Under the pieces are notes generated by a model that saw nothing but the letters and a program-made list of their open reading frames with translations, was not told the origin of the DNA and made no database searches. A DNA stretch of 64,000 bases, taken from positions 1,302,001 through 1,366,000 of the forward strand of contig NZ_FNVZ01000005.1 of assembly GCF_900104625.1 (NCBI RefSeq). The letters run 5' to 3'. A program made the position numbers and the translations under genes. This stretch comes from Leptotrichia massiliensis. Lineage in GTDB: Bacteria; Fusobacteriota; Fusobacteriia; Fusobacteriales; Leptotrichiaceae. Below, in pieces: positions 1-9,080 of the stretch (within the stretch, counting starts at the first letter, position 1; each line of letters begins with the position of its first letter).

Positions 1-177
1 TACAATAAAATTATTTAACTAAAACAAAAATCAAGCAAAATTTCGTTAAGAGAAAAAGAACTGTCTGAGCTTTTGAAAAACTTTTAAATAATATTTGCCT
101 ATTTGAAATAAATAAATTTTTATTCAAAAGCGAGTTTTCTTTTTTTCTTATAAGAAAGTTTTGCGTAAAGCGGGAGT

Positions 178-205
178 GCAGAGGCATGGCGTCTGATGCC
201 TCTGC
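178..205. repeat. Perfect 10-bp inverted repeat with 8-nt loop
   Basis: GCAGAGGCAT (178-187) and ATGCCTCTGC (196-205) pair perfectly around the loop GGCGTCTG. It is GC-rich in an otherwise AT-rich stretch, and neither strand has a T-run directly after it, so it does not look like an ordinary terminator. Positions 1-446 hold no convincing gene; the one open frame (11-241, minus) runs through this hairpin and has no ribosome binding site. Confidence 0.6.
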
Positions 206-240
206 GTTAAAATAACTTAATATAAATAGACTCGACTCCA

Positions 241-307
241 TTAAAAAAAACTATTAAAATAGTATAAATTTAGAGTTTGAGTTCAGTTTTAAAGCAATTT
301 TACTATA
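241..307 (-). repeat. MITE-like dispersed element, copy 1
   Basis: Read on the minus strand, the core TATAGTAAAATTGCTTTAAA and its continuation (276-307) match copy 3 near 39.5 kb with one difference in 32 bases, and copy 2 near 8.96 kb less closely. The match continues past the core into an AT-rich tail ending in a run of T. Non-coding. Confidence 0.6.
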
Positions 308-384
308 TATCCCAAACTTTATTATATTCTTCATTATCTAATATTACCATTTTTTTATACTCCAGTCCATAAAAATTTTCACAC

Positions 385-435
385 AAAAAAAGACTGCTTC
401 ATAAGTAAGTTATTTTTGAAAAACTTATAAAACAG
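385..435 (-). terminator. Terminator of the methyltransferase operon
   Basis: On the minus strand the arms 423-435 and 394-406 pair imperfectly (CTGTTTTATAAGT with ACTTATGAAGCAG) and are followed by a run of seven T. It lies just past the methyltransferase stop codon. Confidence 0.6.
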
Positions 436-446
436 CTTTTTCATTT

Positions 447-1202
447 TTATTCTTTTATTGCTCTTGTTGCTACAAAACTTGCAATATTAAGTTCATGCAA
501 CCTTCCAAATCCATTTGTATCATCATAAATATCTGTTAGTCTAAATCCAGCTTTCAATTGTCCACCTATCTGTTCTGATATTGTGTGGGAAAATTGAATT
601 CCACAGTCCTGTTCTTCCAGCTGTTTTCTTTGCTCTTCATTGACTAGTGGGTTGAATGGAAGACTATTGATGATTTTTTCTTCCTTTTCATCTACAGTAT
701 AATTTGTTCCAATATCCAAGCCGCACAATAAAATTCCACCTTTTTTCAGGATTCGGTAACATTCTTTAAAAACTGGTTCAACTTTTTCGATATAGGAGTT
801 GCTTACTGGATGAAAAATTATGTCAAAACTATTGTCTGCAAATGGTAATTTTTTTGTCATATCAGCTTTGATAATTTCTATTTCATATTTTTCACGTTCT
901 GCAACCATTTTTTCAGCTTCCAGCTGTTTATCTGAATAATCCAAAATAGTGCAGTTTGCACCCAAAGCAAAAAATATAGGCATTTGCTGTCCACCACCAG
1001 AAGCCAGTCCTAATATTTTTTTATCTTTTAAGTTTCCAAACCATTCGTGAGGTACAGGATTGACTGGTGTTAAGAGGACATCCCAATTACCATTTTTAGC
1101 GTTTAAATAAGTTTCATGGCTAATTGGCTGTCCCCATTCCCAGCCTTCTTCAACCCATCGGTCAATTGTTTCTGCATTTATTTCTTGATAAGATTTTAGC
1201 AT
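447..1202 (-). CDS. SAM-dependent class I methyltransferase
   Basis: A 251-residue soluble protein with a Rossmann-fold methyltransferase core. Motif I is ILGLASGGGQQ (about residues 64-74), followed by the acidic LDYSD (88-92) that binds the ribose of SAM, then a motif II/III region around FDIIFHPVSNSYI and RILKKGGILL. The substrate cannot be told from sequence; relatives are annotated only as Methyltransf_11/25 enzymes. It starts 26 bp after the stop of the upstream permease on the same strand and is followed by a hairpin, so it is probably the last gene of the nucleoside ABC transporter operon. That hints at, but does not prove, a link to nucleoside metabolism. Confidence 0.85.
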   Translation of the reverse strand: MLKSYQEINAETIDRWVEEGWEWGQPISHETYLNAKNGNWDVLLTPVNPVPHEWFGNLKDKKILGLASGGGQQMPIFFALGANCTILDYSDKQLEAEKMVAEREKYEIEIIKADMTKKLPFADNSFDIIFHPVSNSYIEKVEPVFKECYRILKKGGILLCGLDIGTNYTVDEKEEKIINSLPFNPLVNEEQRKQLEEQDCGIQFSHTISEQIGGQLKAGFRLTDIYDDTNGFGRLHELNIASFVATRAIKE

Positions 1203-1228
1203 TTTTATTCCTTTTTTGTTATCAAATT

Positions 1229-2098
1229 TTATTTTTCATACGGCAATCCTGATGCCTTCGGAGCTTTTGATTTTCCTACAAATCCAACTAATGCCAATAA
1301 AGTTAAAACGTATGGTATCATTGTCAAAAATTGTTGAGATATTGGCAGTCCGATTGTTTTTGAAACATCTGCAAATGCTTGTCCGAAAGCAAACAATAGA
1401 CTTGCCAAAATTGCTCCTATTGGATTCCATTTCCCAAAAATCATTGCTGCCAAGGCGATATATCCACGTCCTGCTGACATATTATTTGAAAAGGCAGGAA
1501 GCAATACGGCTGTAAGGTAAGCTCCACCAAGTCCTGCTAATGCACCTGATATAAGTACAGCGATATATCTTGTCTTGTAAACACTTATTCCAACTGTATC
1601 AGCTGCTAATGGATGTTCTCCAACTGAACGGATTCTCAAACCTAAAACAGTTTTATACAAAAAGAAATACATTGCTATAGCAACGGCATAAATCAGTATT
1701 ATCATTAATGGACGATTTGCCAATGATTTTGCTAATGGAGTACTTCCAGCAGTTTTAAAGATAGTTTTTATTGAATATGAAGTTATTGCAGCTGCAAACA
1801 GATTTATTGCAACTCCACTTATAATTTGATTTCCTCTAAGGTTGATACTGATTATTGCATGAATTAGCGAAATTAGAATTCCCACTATTATTCCAAAAAT
1901 TATTCCTAAATATGGATTCCCTGTAGTTATATTAGCAACTGCTGTTGCAAATGCTGAACTTAACATAATTCCTTCAAGTCCAATATTAACAATTCCACTT
2001 CTTTCAGAAATACACGCTCCTACGGCTGTTATAAGTATTGGAGGTGCTATTATTATTGTCTGCTGCAATAAATTAAATATTTGTTGTAATATATTCAT
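1229..2098 (-). CDS. ABC transporter permease, nucleoside/simple sugar type (NupQ/YufQ-like)
   Basis: A 289-residue integral membrane protein of the BPD_transp_2 family. Several hydrophobic helices are visible, with the family signature SERSGIVNIGLEGIMLSSAF near residues 32-51, typical of the second permease of BmpA-linked nucleoside transporters. It would form half of the membrane channel with the upstream permease, driven by the two-domain ATPase upstream. The order ATPase, long permease, short permease is the classical nupO-nupP-nupQ order. No BmpA-type substrate-binding lipoprotein gene is next to it in this window. Function is assigned by family; the substrate (nucleosides against other sugars) is inferred. 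Confidence 0.88.
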   Translation of the reverse strand: MNILQQIFNLLQQTIIIAPPILITAVGACISERSGIVNIGLEGIMLSSAFATAVANITTGNPYLGIIFGIIVGILISLIHAIISINLRGNQIISGVAINLFAAAITSYSIKTIFKTAGSTPLAKSLANRPLMIILIYAVAIAMYFFLYKTVLGLRIRSVGEHPLAADTVGISVYKTRYIAVLISGALAGLGGAYLTAVLLPAFSNNMSAGRGYIALAAMIFGKWNPIGAILASLLFAFGQAFADVSKTIGLPISQQFLTMIPYVLTLLALVGFVGKSKAPKASGLPYEK

Positions 2099-2143
2099 TT
2101 TATTTTTCCTTTCTGACTCAATATTTTTATTTAATAACTAAAT

Positions 2144-3211
2144 TTATGCCGCTTTCTTTTTATTAAGCATAAATTTAAATAAATTTTCTGATGCTACAAA
2201 AATTATGATTAACGCTTGTACAATAAATACAATATCCTTGTCAATCTGATGTCTTTGCTGCAACATTTGTCCCCCAACTTCAAGTGCCGCATAAAATATT
2301 GCCGCAACTAATATTCCAAATGGGTTATTTTTTCCAAGAAGTGCTACTGCAAGTCCTGTAAATCCATAATCTCCCATTATAAGTTCAGTATATGTGTACT
2401 GAGAAGCTCCACCTAAAACACGTTCAGCTCCTCCAAGTCCAGCACACGCTCCAGCGATTCCCATTGCCAAAAACATAATGTATTTTGGATTAATTCCTGC
2501 ATTTTCAGCAACTGTATCACTTTGTCCAACTGCTTTTATTTCATATCCTTTTTTGAAATATTTGAAAAAGAAAAATATTCCTATTGTCAGAAGAATTGCG
2601 ATTATAAAACCAAAATTCAAGTTCTGTTTTGTAACTTTTGCAAAAAGTAACGGCAATCTGGCTCCTTCAAAAACACGTGGTGATTGTGTATTTTGTGTAG
2701 TTGTATCTTTTAAAATTCCGTTTAATAGAAAATTTTGCACTTCGATCATGATATAGTTTAACATAATTGTACTGATTACTTCATTCACTCCAAACTTTGC
2801 ACGTAACAGTCCAGCTATCCCAGCCCATAAAAATCCTGCGATTACAGCTACAAGTATTACAACAAATACATTTCCAAAAACATAATTTTTAAATGTAATT
2901 CCCCAGAAAGTTGCAGCAAGTCCCCCAGCAACCATTTGCCCTTGCATTCCAATATTAAATAATCCCGCTTTAAAGGCTACCATTGTCGCAAGTGCTGAAA
3001 ATATTAATGGCGTTGCAATAAATAATGTTTTTGCAAGTCCACTAAAGAATGGTGATCTTGGAGAAGCCTGATAAAAAGCTGCTCTCATCATATCAATGTA
3101 GGCTGTAAACGGATTTACACCTTTCGTCATCATTATTATTCCACCAATAATTAATGCGATTAATACTGCAATTATAGACGGTAGAAAATCCTTTATCTTA
3201 TATTTAATCAT
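2144..3211 (-). CDS. ABC transporter permease, nucleoside type (NupP/YufP-like)
   Basis: A 355-residue multi-pass membrane protein of the BPD_transp_2 family. The N-terminal helix (about residues 11-29) is followed by the conserved KAGLFNIGMQGQMVAGGLAA, the counterpart of the SGIVNIGLEG segment in the other permease. It pairs with that permease to form the transmembrane channel. Its start overlaps the end of the ATPase gene by 8 bp, which indicates translational coupling in one operon. The C-terminus is lysine-rich (LNKKKAA), as expected for a cytoplasmic tail. Confidence 0.88.
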   Translation of the reverse strand: MIKYKIKDFLPSIIAVLIALIIGGIIMMTKGVNPFTAYIDMMRAAFYQASPRSPFFSGLAKTLFIATPLIFSALATMVAFKAGLFNIGMQGQMVAGGLAATFWGITFKNYVFGNVFVVILVAVIAGFLWAGIAGLLRAKFGVNEVISTIMLNYIMIEVQNFLLNGILKDTTTQNTQSPRVFEGARLPLLFAKVTKQNLNFGFIIAILLTIGIFFFFKYFKKGYEIKAVGQSDTVAENAGINPKYIMFLAMGIAGACAGLGGAERVLGGASQYTYTELIMGDYGFTGLAVALLGKNNPFGILVAAIFYAALEVGGQMLQQRHQIDKDIVFIVQALIIIFVASENLFKFMLNKKKAA

Positions 3212-4721
3212 CTATTTTCCCTCCTGCCATTAATATTCCTAATTTTTCTGTTGTTGCATCTTTTCTATCCAAAATTCCTAAAATTTTTCCTGAATACATT
3301 ACTGCGATTCTATCACTCAAAGCCATTACTTCCGACAGTTCTGCAGAAACAACCATTATTGCTTTTTTCTTAGTTTTTTCATTTAAAATTGTATTGTGAA
3401 TCATTTCTATTGCTCCAATATCGACTCCTCTTGTAGGCTGTGCTGCAATAATAAATTTGTTTTCACGTTCTAACTCTCTTGCTACAACAACTTTCTGCTG
3501 ATTTCCACCAGATAATCCACCAAACTTGATTTTTCCATCTGTAGGTCTAATATCATATTTTTCTATATATTCATTAGTTTTTCTTTCAATTTCACTATAA
3601 TTAAGCAATAGCCCCTTAGAATACTGATCTTGAAGTCCCAAAGCCATATTTTCCTCTATTGTAAAATCATCAATAGTTGCTCGTTTATGTCTATTTTCAG
3701 GTATATGGGAAAGTCCTTTTTCTTTGATAAGTTTAGGTGTCTTGTTTTCCAGCTCATCATTATTTATATAATACGTTCCACCATCAACTTTTACAAGCCC
3801 TGCCAAAGCCTCAATAAGTTCAGTTTGTCCATTTCCTTCTACTCCAGCAATTCCCAGTACTTCACCTTCATGTATTTCAAATGAAACACCTTTAACTTTT
3901 TCAATGCCTCCACTTTTTACAGTCAGATTATCAACTTTTACAACCACATTTCCAAGTTTTACATCTGGACGTTTCACTTCAAACAATACCACACGTCCAA
4001 CCATAAGGTTTGCGATTTTTTCCTTTGTTGCTTCTGCGGTTTTCAATCCTCCAACATCGCTTCCACGTCGAATAACTGTTATATTATCTGATAAATCAAG
4101 TACTTCCTGCAATTTATGTGAAATAAAGATAATTGTTTTTCCTTCTTTTATAAGGTTTCTCATAATCTCATAAAGCTCTTTTACTTCCTGTGGTGTAAGT
4201 ACCGCACTTGGCTCATCGAATACAAGTAATTCTGCACCTTTAAATAATACTTTTAAAATCTCAATTCTTTGATGAATCCCAACTGACAGATCCGATATTT
4301 TTGCATCTGGATCAATGTTCAGCCCATATTTTTCAGAAACTTCCCTAACCTGCTTTCTCGCAGTATTAAGGTCAAAAAATACTCCACCCTTTGTAGGTTC
4401 AAATCCTAAAACCATATTTTCAGCAACTGTCAATGTGTCAACTAGCATAAAATGCTGATAAACCATTCCAATTCCTAAATTTGCCGCAGTTGTAGGACTA
4501 TCGATATCAACTTTTTCCCCTTTATAAAAAATTTCACCAGAAGTTGGAGAATAAAGCCCGTTCAAAATTTTCATAAGTGTAGACTTTCCAGCTCCATTTT
4601 CCCCAACAATCGCATGAATTTCCCCTTTTTTAACCTTCAGCGTAATATCATCATTTGCGACAATTTTTCCGCCCAAAAACTCTTTCCGTATATTTTTCAT
4701 TTCCAAAATATATTCGCTCAT
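3204..4721 (-). CDS. ABC transporter ATP-binding protein, duplicated (NupO/YufO-like)
   Basis: A 505-residue protein with two fused ABC ATPase domains. The first has Walker A GENGAGKST (about 40-48), the Q-loop region YQHF, and Walker B LLVFDEPSAVLTP. The second has a degenerate Walker A (GVEGNGQTE), the signature LSGGNQQK and IIAAQPTRGVDIGA. This one-good, one-degenerate arrangement is normal for the RbsA/NupO family. It powers the two permeases encoded directly downstream. The start is preceded by an AGGAGGAAAG-type Shine-Dalgarno. It is the first gene of the operon; I could not find a convincing promoter or a purine riboswitch in the 327 bp upstream. Confidence 0.92.
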   Translation of the reverse strand: MSEYILEMKNIRKEFLGGKIVANDDITLKVKKGEIHAIVGENGAGKSTLMKILNGLYSPTSGEIFYKGEKVDIDSPTTAANLGIGMVYQHFMLVDTLTVAENMVLGFEPTKGGVFFDLNTARKQVREVSEKYGLNIDPDAKISDLSVGIHQRIEILKVLFKGAELLVFDEPSAVLTPQEVKELYEIMRNLIKEGKTIIFISHKLQEVLDLSDNITVIRRGSDVGGLKTAEATKEKIANLMVGRVVLFEVKRPDVKLGNVVVKVDNLTVKSGGIEKVKGVSFEIHEGEVLGIAGVEGNGQTELIEALAGLVKVDGGTYYINNDELENKTPKLIKEKGLSHIPENRHKRATIDDFTIEENMALGLQDQYSKGLLLNYSEIERKTNEYIEKYDIRPTDGKIKFGGLSGGNQQKVVVARELERENKFIIAAQPTRGVDIGAIEMIHNTILNEKTKKKAIMVVSAELSEVMALSDRIAVMYSGKILGILDRKDATTEKLGILMAGGKIDD

Positions 4722-5048
4722 CTTTCCTCCTACTTCTTAAGATTTTATTTCTTCAATATTTTTTTCCTAAAAATCATTCATCCAAAAAATTTTTTTACAC
4801 TTTACATTTTTCAATTATTTTTATAAACAATCATTGTTTCTTTTGTTTTTATATTCTTTATATTTCAAATGTTATTTTAATTAAAAAATTATAAGTACTC
4901 AAAAAAACTTTTAAAAACTATAAACAAAAAATAAAAAAACTGTCGTTAATAAAAAAAAATCTAAAATTTAAAGATAAAAAAATAGACGAATGAATGATTT
5001 GAAATTCGTATTAAACAAATTTATTATTTATATTATAAAAATATAATT
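4722..5048. other. Intergenic region, extremely AT-rich
   Basis: About 330 bp between the nucleoside transporter operon and the end of the rapZ-uvrC operon. It is mostly A and T runs. I see no hairpin with a T-tract, no tRNA and no clear -35/-10 pair. Confidence 0.5.
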
Positions 5049-6065
5049 TTAAAAAAAATCTGACACGTAATAATTAGAATTTGTCTTCAACAAATCAAGT
5101 ACTGCTATTGGTTTTTTAACTACATTTATCTTGTAATCCTTGTAATAATACTTAGGATTTTTTCCGCCAATAAACACAACTGTATTGTTTTCATTATAAG
5201 TATACCCTGTATATTCGTCATTTTCAAGTAGCAATGGCGATCTTTTTAATTTTAATTTATTTTTAGCAAGTTCTTCAATTATATCATTAGGAAAACCTGT
5301 TAGATAAACATTCCTTTGAAGCTCTGGCAACACAGCCTGATCCTCCAGTTTATCAGAAAGAAGAATATCCTTATCAAATTTATAAACTGAATCATCTTTA
5401 AATTTATTTAATCCTGAATTTTCATAAGTTTCCTTTATAAAAAATTCAACATTCGATTTTTCAAAATTTTCTACAACTTCCTTTCGATTATTTCTCAACT
5501 CTTCAATCAAGAATTCCTTATCCAGCTCTGAATAAACATTTTTCGGATTAAAATCAGTTTTATTTAAAAGTTCATAAAGCACATAAATCTGTCTATTTAA
5601 ATATTCCTGGTCTGTTCCTATATATTCCGTCAAATTAGCATCGCTTGACATTGCAACCATCTGCTGTCTATAATATTCATCCAAGGAAGATGCAGGCAAT
5701 TCCAATATTTTTTCTTCTTCTGAAAGCTGGTCAATTTTTATATCCTGCATTTCCTGATAAAATCTATTTTCCAAAAGCAATGAATATTTTTTTCCTTTTT
5801 TTATATTTTTCAGAAAAGTGTTAAATTCATTGTAAAATCTATTTTTTCCGAATAAATCTGTCGGATAAGTAATTTCAAACAATTTTATCTCATAACGCCC
5901 TGGTATAACCTTTCGCATTTTCTCTTCCCCATCAATAATCACTTTTACCTGATTAAATCGTGGCTTTTCTTCTTCCTTCCATTTTATCTCCTTTTTTATC
6001 TTATCAAAAAGAGCAAAACTCGTCATAGTGCATCCTAGCAACATCAAAATTATTAATTTTTTCAA
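5049..6065 (-). CDS. Exported protein of unknown function
   Basis: A 338-residue protein with a hydrophobic N-terminal signal (MKKLIILMLLGCTMTSFA). Cleavage could follow SFA (signal peptidase I), or LLGC could act as a lipobox, so it may be a lipoprotein; the sequence alone does not decide. The rest is hydrophilic, with many acidic and lysine residues and a predicted helical middle part (residues 95-250). I recognise no domain. It begins 19 bp after uvrC stops and is co-directional, so it is probably co-transcribed with rapZ and uvrC, although a functional link is not obvious. Confidence 0.75.
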   Translation of the reverse strand: MKKLIILMLLGCTMTSFALFDKIKKEIKWKEEEKPRFNQVKVIIDGEEKMRKVIPGRYEIKLFEITYPTDLFGKNRFYNEFNTFLKNIKKGKKYSLLLENRFYQEMQDIKIDQLSEEEKILELPASSLDEYYRQQMVAMSSDANLTEYIGTDQEYLNRQIYVLYELLNKTDFNPKNVYSELDKEFLIEELRNNRKEVVENFEKSNVEFFIKETYENSGLNKFKDDSVYKFDKDILLSDKLEDQAVLPELQRNVYLTGFPNDIIEELAKNKLKLKRSPLLLENDEYTGYTYNENNTVVFIGGKNPKYYYKDYKINVVKKPIAVLDLLKTNSNYYVSDFF

Positions 6066-6084
6066 GTTTTTCCTCCTAATATTT

Positions 6085-7869
6085 TTATAAATTTTCTTTT
6101 ATCGAAATAGCAATATTTTCTGGCACAACTTCCATCAGTTCCTCCAATGTTGCATTTCGTATATTTTTTATCAATTCAAATTTTTTTATTAATTCCTTTT
6201 TACGCTTTGGTCCAATTCCTGTAATATCATCCAATGCACTTTTTACATTTCGCTTACTTCGTAATTTTCTATGGTGAGTAATTCCAAACCTATGAGCTTC
6301 ATCCCGCAATCTTTGCAAAATTTTCAATGTTTCATCTGTTTTTTCAAATAAATATGGCTCACTTTCATAACTTTTAAAAATTTCCTCTTCCCTTTTTGCA
6401 ATCCCAATTACATCGGTATGTTCAATTTTCCCAAGTTTTTCGAGTACATCTACAGCCACTCCTAACTGCCCTTTTCCACCATCAATTAGAATCAAATTGG
6501 GCATTTGATTATTTTCCATTTTGGAATACCTTCGTGTCAATGCTTCCCGCATCATTAAAAAATCATCAGGCGTGTCTTTTACGGTAATCTTAAAATGTCT
6601 ATATTCCTTTGGCGTTGTTTCTCCATCAAGTGCCACCGTCATAGCCGCAACCGCATCTTTTCCTTGAATATTTGAAATATCAAAACATTCAATTCGGTAA
6701 GGCAAACTTTTCAATCGCAATTCTTTTTTTAAATTACGCAATCCTTCCTGAACCATACGACGTTTTCTGTAATATTTATCCACTTCCTCACGCAGGTTTA
6801 GATACCCCATTTCTAAAAGCTGCAATCTTCGGCTATTTATTTTTGGAAAATGAAATTTTATTTCCCTATGTTTTTCAATTTTTGCCCATTCTTTTATTAA
6901 AAGTTCGCTTGACATAAATCGCTCATCACAAATAATATGCTTTGGAATGTTCCTTTTTTCATAATATGAAGTAATTAACCGCTCAAACAGGTTCTCCTCT
7001 TGACTTCTCTCCATCGAAATTATTGTATGGTTTTTATTAATAACCTTCCCTTCCCGAATATTCAGTACGCACAAAAACACATTTTCTCTTTTTTCCTCAA
7101 ATACAAATACATCTTCATCAATTTCCTTACTGTATTCAATAATTTGAGTTTCCAGCATTTTTTTCATCACAGCCAGTTTTTCACGTTCAGTAATCGCACG
7201 CTCAAATTCCATTTCATCACTAAACTTTTTCATTCGGCTTTCCAGCATTTCAATAACTTTGTCAGAATGCCCCTTCAAAAAATTCTTGAAATTTTTGACA
7301 TTTGTGCTGTACTCATCTTCAATATCCTTGTATTTACAGGGAGCAGGACAAGTTTTCATATAATATTTTAAGCAAGGTTTTGTAATTTTGTCCATATTTC
7401 GATTGCAGTCCCGTACTGGAAATATCTTAATAAGCGACTTCATCGCAAAAAATATTCCCATCGGATAAGGCCCAAAATATTCTGCATTTTCATTTAATTT
7501 TTTCGTACTTCTCACAATTTCCACTTTAGGAAATTTTTCTTTTGTAAATTTTATATATGGGTAAGTTTTTTCATCTTTTAATAAAATATTATATTTTGGC
7601 TTATTCTTCTTTATAAGATTATTTTCTAGAATAAGTGCCTCAACTTCTGATTTACAGATAAAAAACTCAATATCTCTAATATTTTTCACCAATTCCAGAG
7701 TCTTCTGATTATGCGAATTTACATTCATAAAATAAGATTTTACTCTATTTTGTAAATTTTTTGCCTTTCCCACATAAATAATTTTCCCACGCTCATTTTT
7801 CATCAGATAAACTCCAGGATGAGTGGGAATATCCTTATATTTAATTGGTGATTTTATTTCTTCTTCCAT
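6085..7869 (-). CDS. uvrC: Excinuclease ABC subunit C
   Basis: A 594-residue nucleotide-excision-repair nuclease, close to the usual length of about 600. An N-terminal GIY-YIG nuclease (PGVYLMKNERGKIIYVGKAK, residues 18-37) makes the 3' cut. A UVR motif near residues 215-240 (KFSDEMEFERAI) contacts UvrB. The RNase-H-like 5' nuclease spans about 380-530 (CFDISNIQG, LILIDGGKGQLG). A helix-hairpin-helix DNA-binding end follows (DDITGIGPKRKKELIKKF). It lies 9 bp behind rapZ on the same strand, an operon order seen in other bacteria. Confidence 0.97.
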   Translation of the reverse strand: MEEEIKSPIKYKDIPTHPGVYLMKNERGKIIYVGKAKNLQNRVKSYFMNVNSHNQKTLELVKNIRDIEFFICKSEVEALILENNLIKKNKPKYNILLKDEKTYPYIKFTKEKFPKVEIVRSTKKLNENAEYFGPYPMGIFFAMKSLIKIFPVRDCNRNMDKITKPCLKYYMKTCPAPCKYKDIEDEYSTNVKNFKNFLKGHSDKVIEMLESRMKKFSDEMEFERAITEREKLAVMKKMLETQIIEYSKEIDEDVFVFEEKRENVFLCVLNIREGKVINKNHTIISMERSQEENLFERLITSYYEKRNIPKHIICDERFMSSELLIKEWAKIEKHREIKFHFPKINSRRLQLLEMGYLNLREEVDKYYRKRRMVQEGLRNLKKELRLKSLPYRIECFDISNIQGKDAVAAMTVALDGETTPKEYRHFKITVKDTPDDFLMMREALTRRYSKMENNQMPNLILIDGGKGQLGVAVDVLEKLGKIEHTDVIGIAKREEEIFKSYESEPYLFEKTDETLKILQRLRDEAHRFGITHHRKLRSKRNVKSALDDITGIGPKRKKELIKKFELIKNIRNATLEELMEVVPENIAISIKENL

Positions 7870-7878
7870 TTTGTCTTT

Positions 7879-8766
7879 TTATACCTCCGTTTTATCATCT
7901 ATTTCCCTATGGAATTTTGTTATCTTATATTCTAGACTCTCAGATAAATCCTTACATAGCATATTTACAAAGGTTGCAGATCTATGCTGACCTCCTGAAC
8001 ACCCTATTCCTATACGCAAATGAGATTTTCCGTCCTTTTCATACTTTGGTATCAAATATTTAAGCATATCAAGAAGCATTTTATAAAATTCCTGACTTTC
8101 TGGAAGTCCCATTACATAATCCTGTACATCTTTATGATTACCCGTTTTACGCTTTAAGTCTTGAATATAATAGGGATTTGGTAAAAACCTCAAGTCAAAC
8201 ATTAGATGTAAATCCAGCGGTATTCCATTCTTAAATCCAAAAGAAGTTAGATTTACACTTAATTTTGCTTTTTTCCCTGCAAATTCTTTTTCCAATATTT
8301 TCTGAAGTTCCTTTACAGACGTTTTAGTAGTGTCTATTACCAAATCTGCCTTTAACATAAAGTCCTTAATTATTTTTCTTTCAGCCTCTATATTTTCAAG
8401 CAATGTATCGTATAAATTTAAAGGGTGTTTTCTTCTGGAAAGCTCATACCTGCTAAGAAGTACATTTGTTCTTGCGTCAAGATATATGATTTCATAGTCT
8501 ATTCCATTTTTATCCAAAATCTCAAGCTGTTTTAAAAACTGCTCTATAAATTCCTGATTTCTTATATCTATCGCAACCGCAACTTTATTTCTTTTTTTGT
8601 TGCTCAAAAATATCTCATTTAGATACTGAAACAGACTTATAGGAAAATTGTCAATACAGAAATATTCCCTGTCCTCAAAAAAATTCATTGTTTCCGATTT
8701 TCCTGCACCACTCATTCCTGTTATTATAACAAGTTCTTTTTTTTCTCCTTCTTCTTCCATTATCAT
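7879..8766 (-). CDS. rapZ: RNase adapter / nucleotide-binding protein RapZ (YvcJ family)
   Basis: A 295-residue P-loop ATPase. The Walker A is GMSGAGKSE (about 17-25), followed by the family segments FCIDNFP, DIRNQEF, SRRKHPL and, near the C-terminus, IGCSGGQHRSAT. In Escherichia coli RapZ guides RNase E to the GlmZ RNA; in Gram-positives the YvcJ protein binds GTP and its RNA role is less clear, so the exact role here is unknown. A GGGAG Shine-Dalgarno sits 5 bases before this ATG; a second in-frame ATG two codons later is less well placed. First gene of the rapZ-uvrC-exported protein set. Confidence 0.95.
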   Translation of the reverse strand: MIMEEEGEKKELVIITGMSGAGKSETMNFFEDREYFCIDNFPISLFQYLNEIFLSNKKRNKVAVAIDIRNQEFIEQFLKQLEILDKNGIDYEIIYLDARTNVLLSRYELSRRKHPLNLYDTLLENIEAERKIIKDFMLKADLVIDTTKTSVKELQKILEKEFAGKKAKLSVNLTSFGFKNGIPLDLHLMFDLRFLPNPYYIQDLKRKTGNHKDVQDYVMGLPESQEFYKMLLDMLKYLIPKYEKDGKSHLRIGIGCSGGQHRSATFVNMLCKDLSESLEYKITKFHREIDDKTEV

Positions 8767-8956
8767 CTTGCTCCCTCATGTTTTATTTTGTCTCATTTTT
8801 TAATATTTTTCTTTGTTAATTATACCATAATTTTCTCATTTAGATAAACTATTTTTGAAATATTTTAGTAATAATTATTTTACTGCTTTATTTTTTCATC
8901 TATTGTTTAAATGCCTATTCTAAGCACTTTAAAAGCCTCATGTGATAATATTATTT

Positions 8957-9065
8957 TATAATAAAACTACTTTAAAACAGAATTCAAAGGCTATGATTTA
9001 CCCAAACCCTGAGTTTTATAATTTTTGATAGTTTAGTTTTAAATAGTTTCGGGTATAATTTAAAA
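8957..9065 (+). repeat. MITE-like dispersed element, copy 2
   Basis: The 32-base core (8957-8988) differs from copy 3 at 39486-39517 in four positions. The 3' part (TTTAGTTTTAAATAGTTT, about 9034-9051) is roughly complementary to the core segment AACTACTTTAAAAC, so the element can form a long imperfect hairpin. It ends in GGGTATAATTT, which could serve as the -10 region of the following gene. Positions 8767-8956 hold nothing else that I can identify. Confidence 0.6.
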
Positions 9066-9080
9066 TTGGAGGAATATAAT

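Noticed and set aside
11..241. 76-codon open frame on the minus strand
   Set aside because: No ribosome binding site, crosses the perfect hairpin at 178-205, and the product is low-complexity without a recognisable domain.
4722..5048. Purine riboswitch ahead of the nucleoside transporter operon
   Set aside because: No conserved purine-riboswitch junction sequence seen and no stable stems in this AT-rich region.
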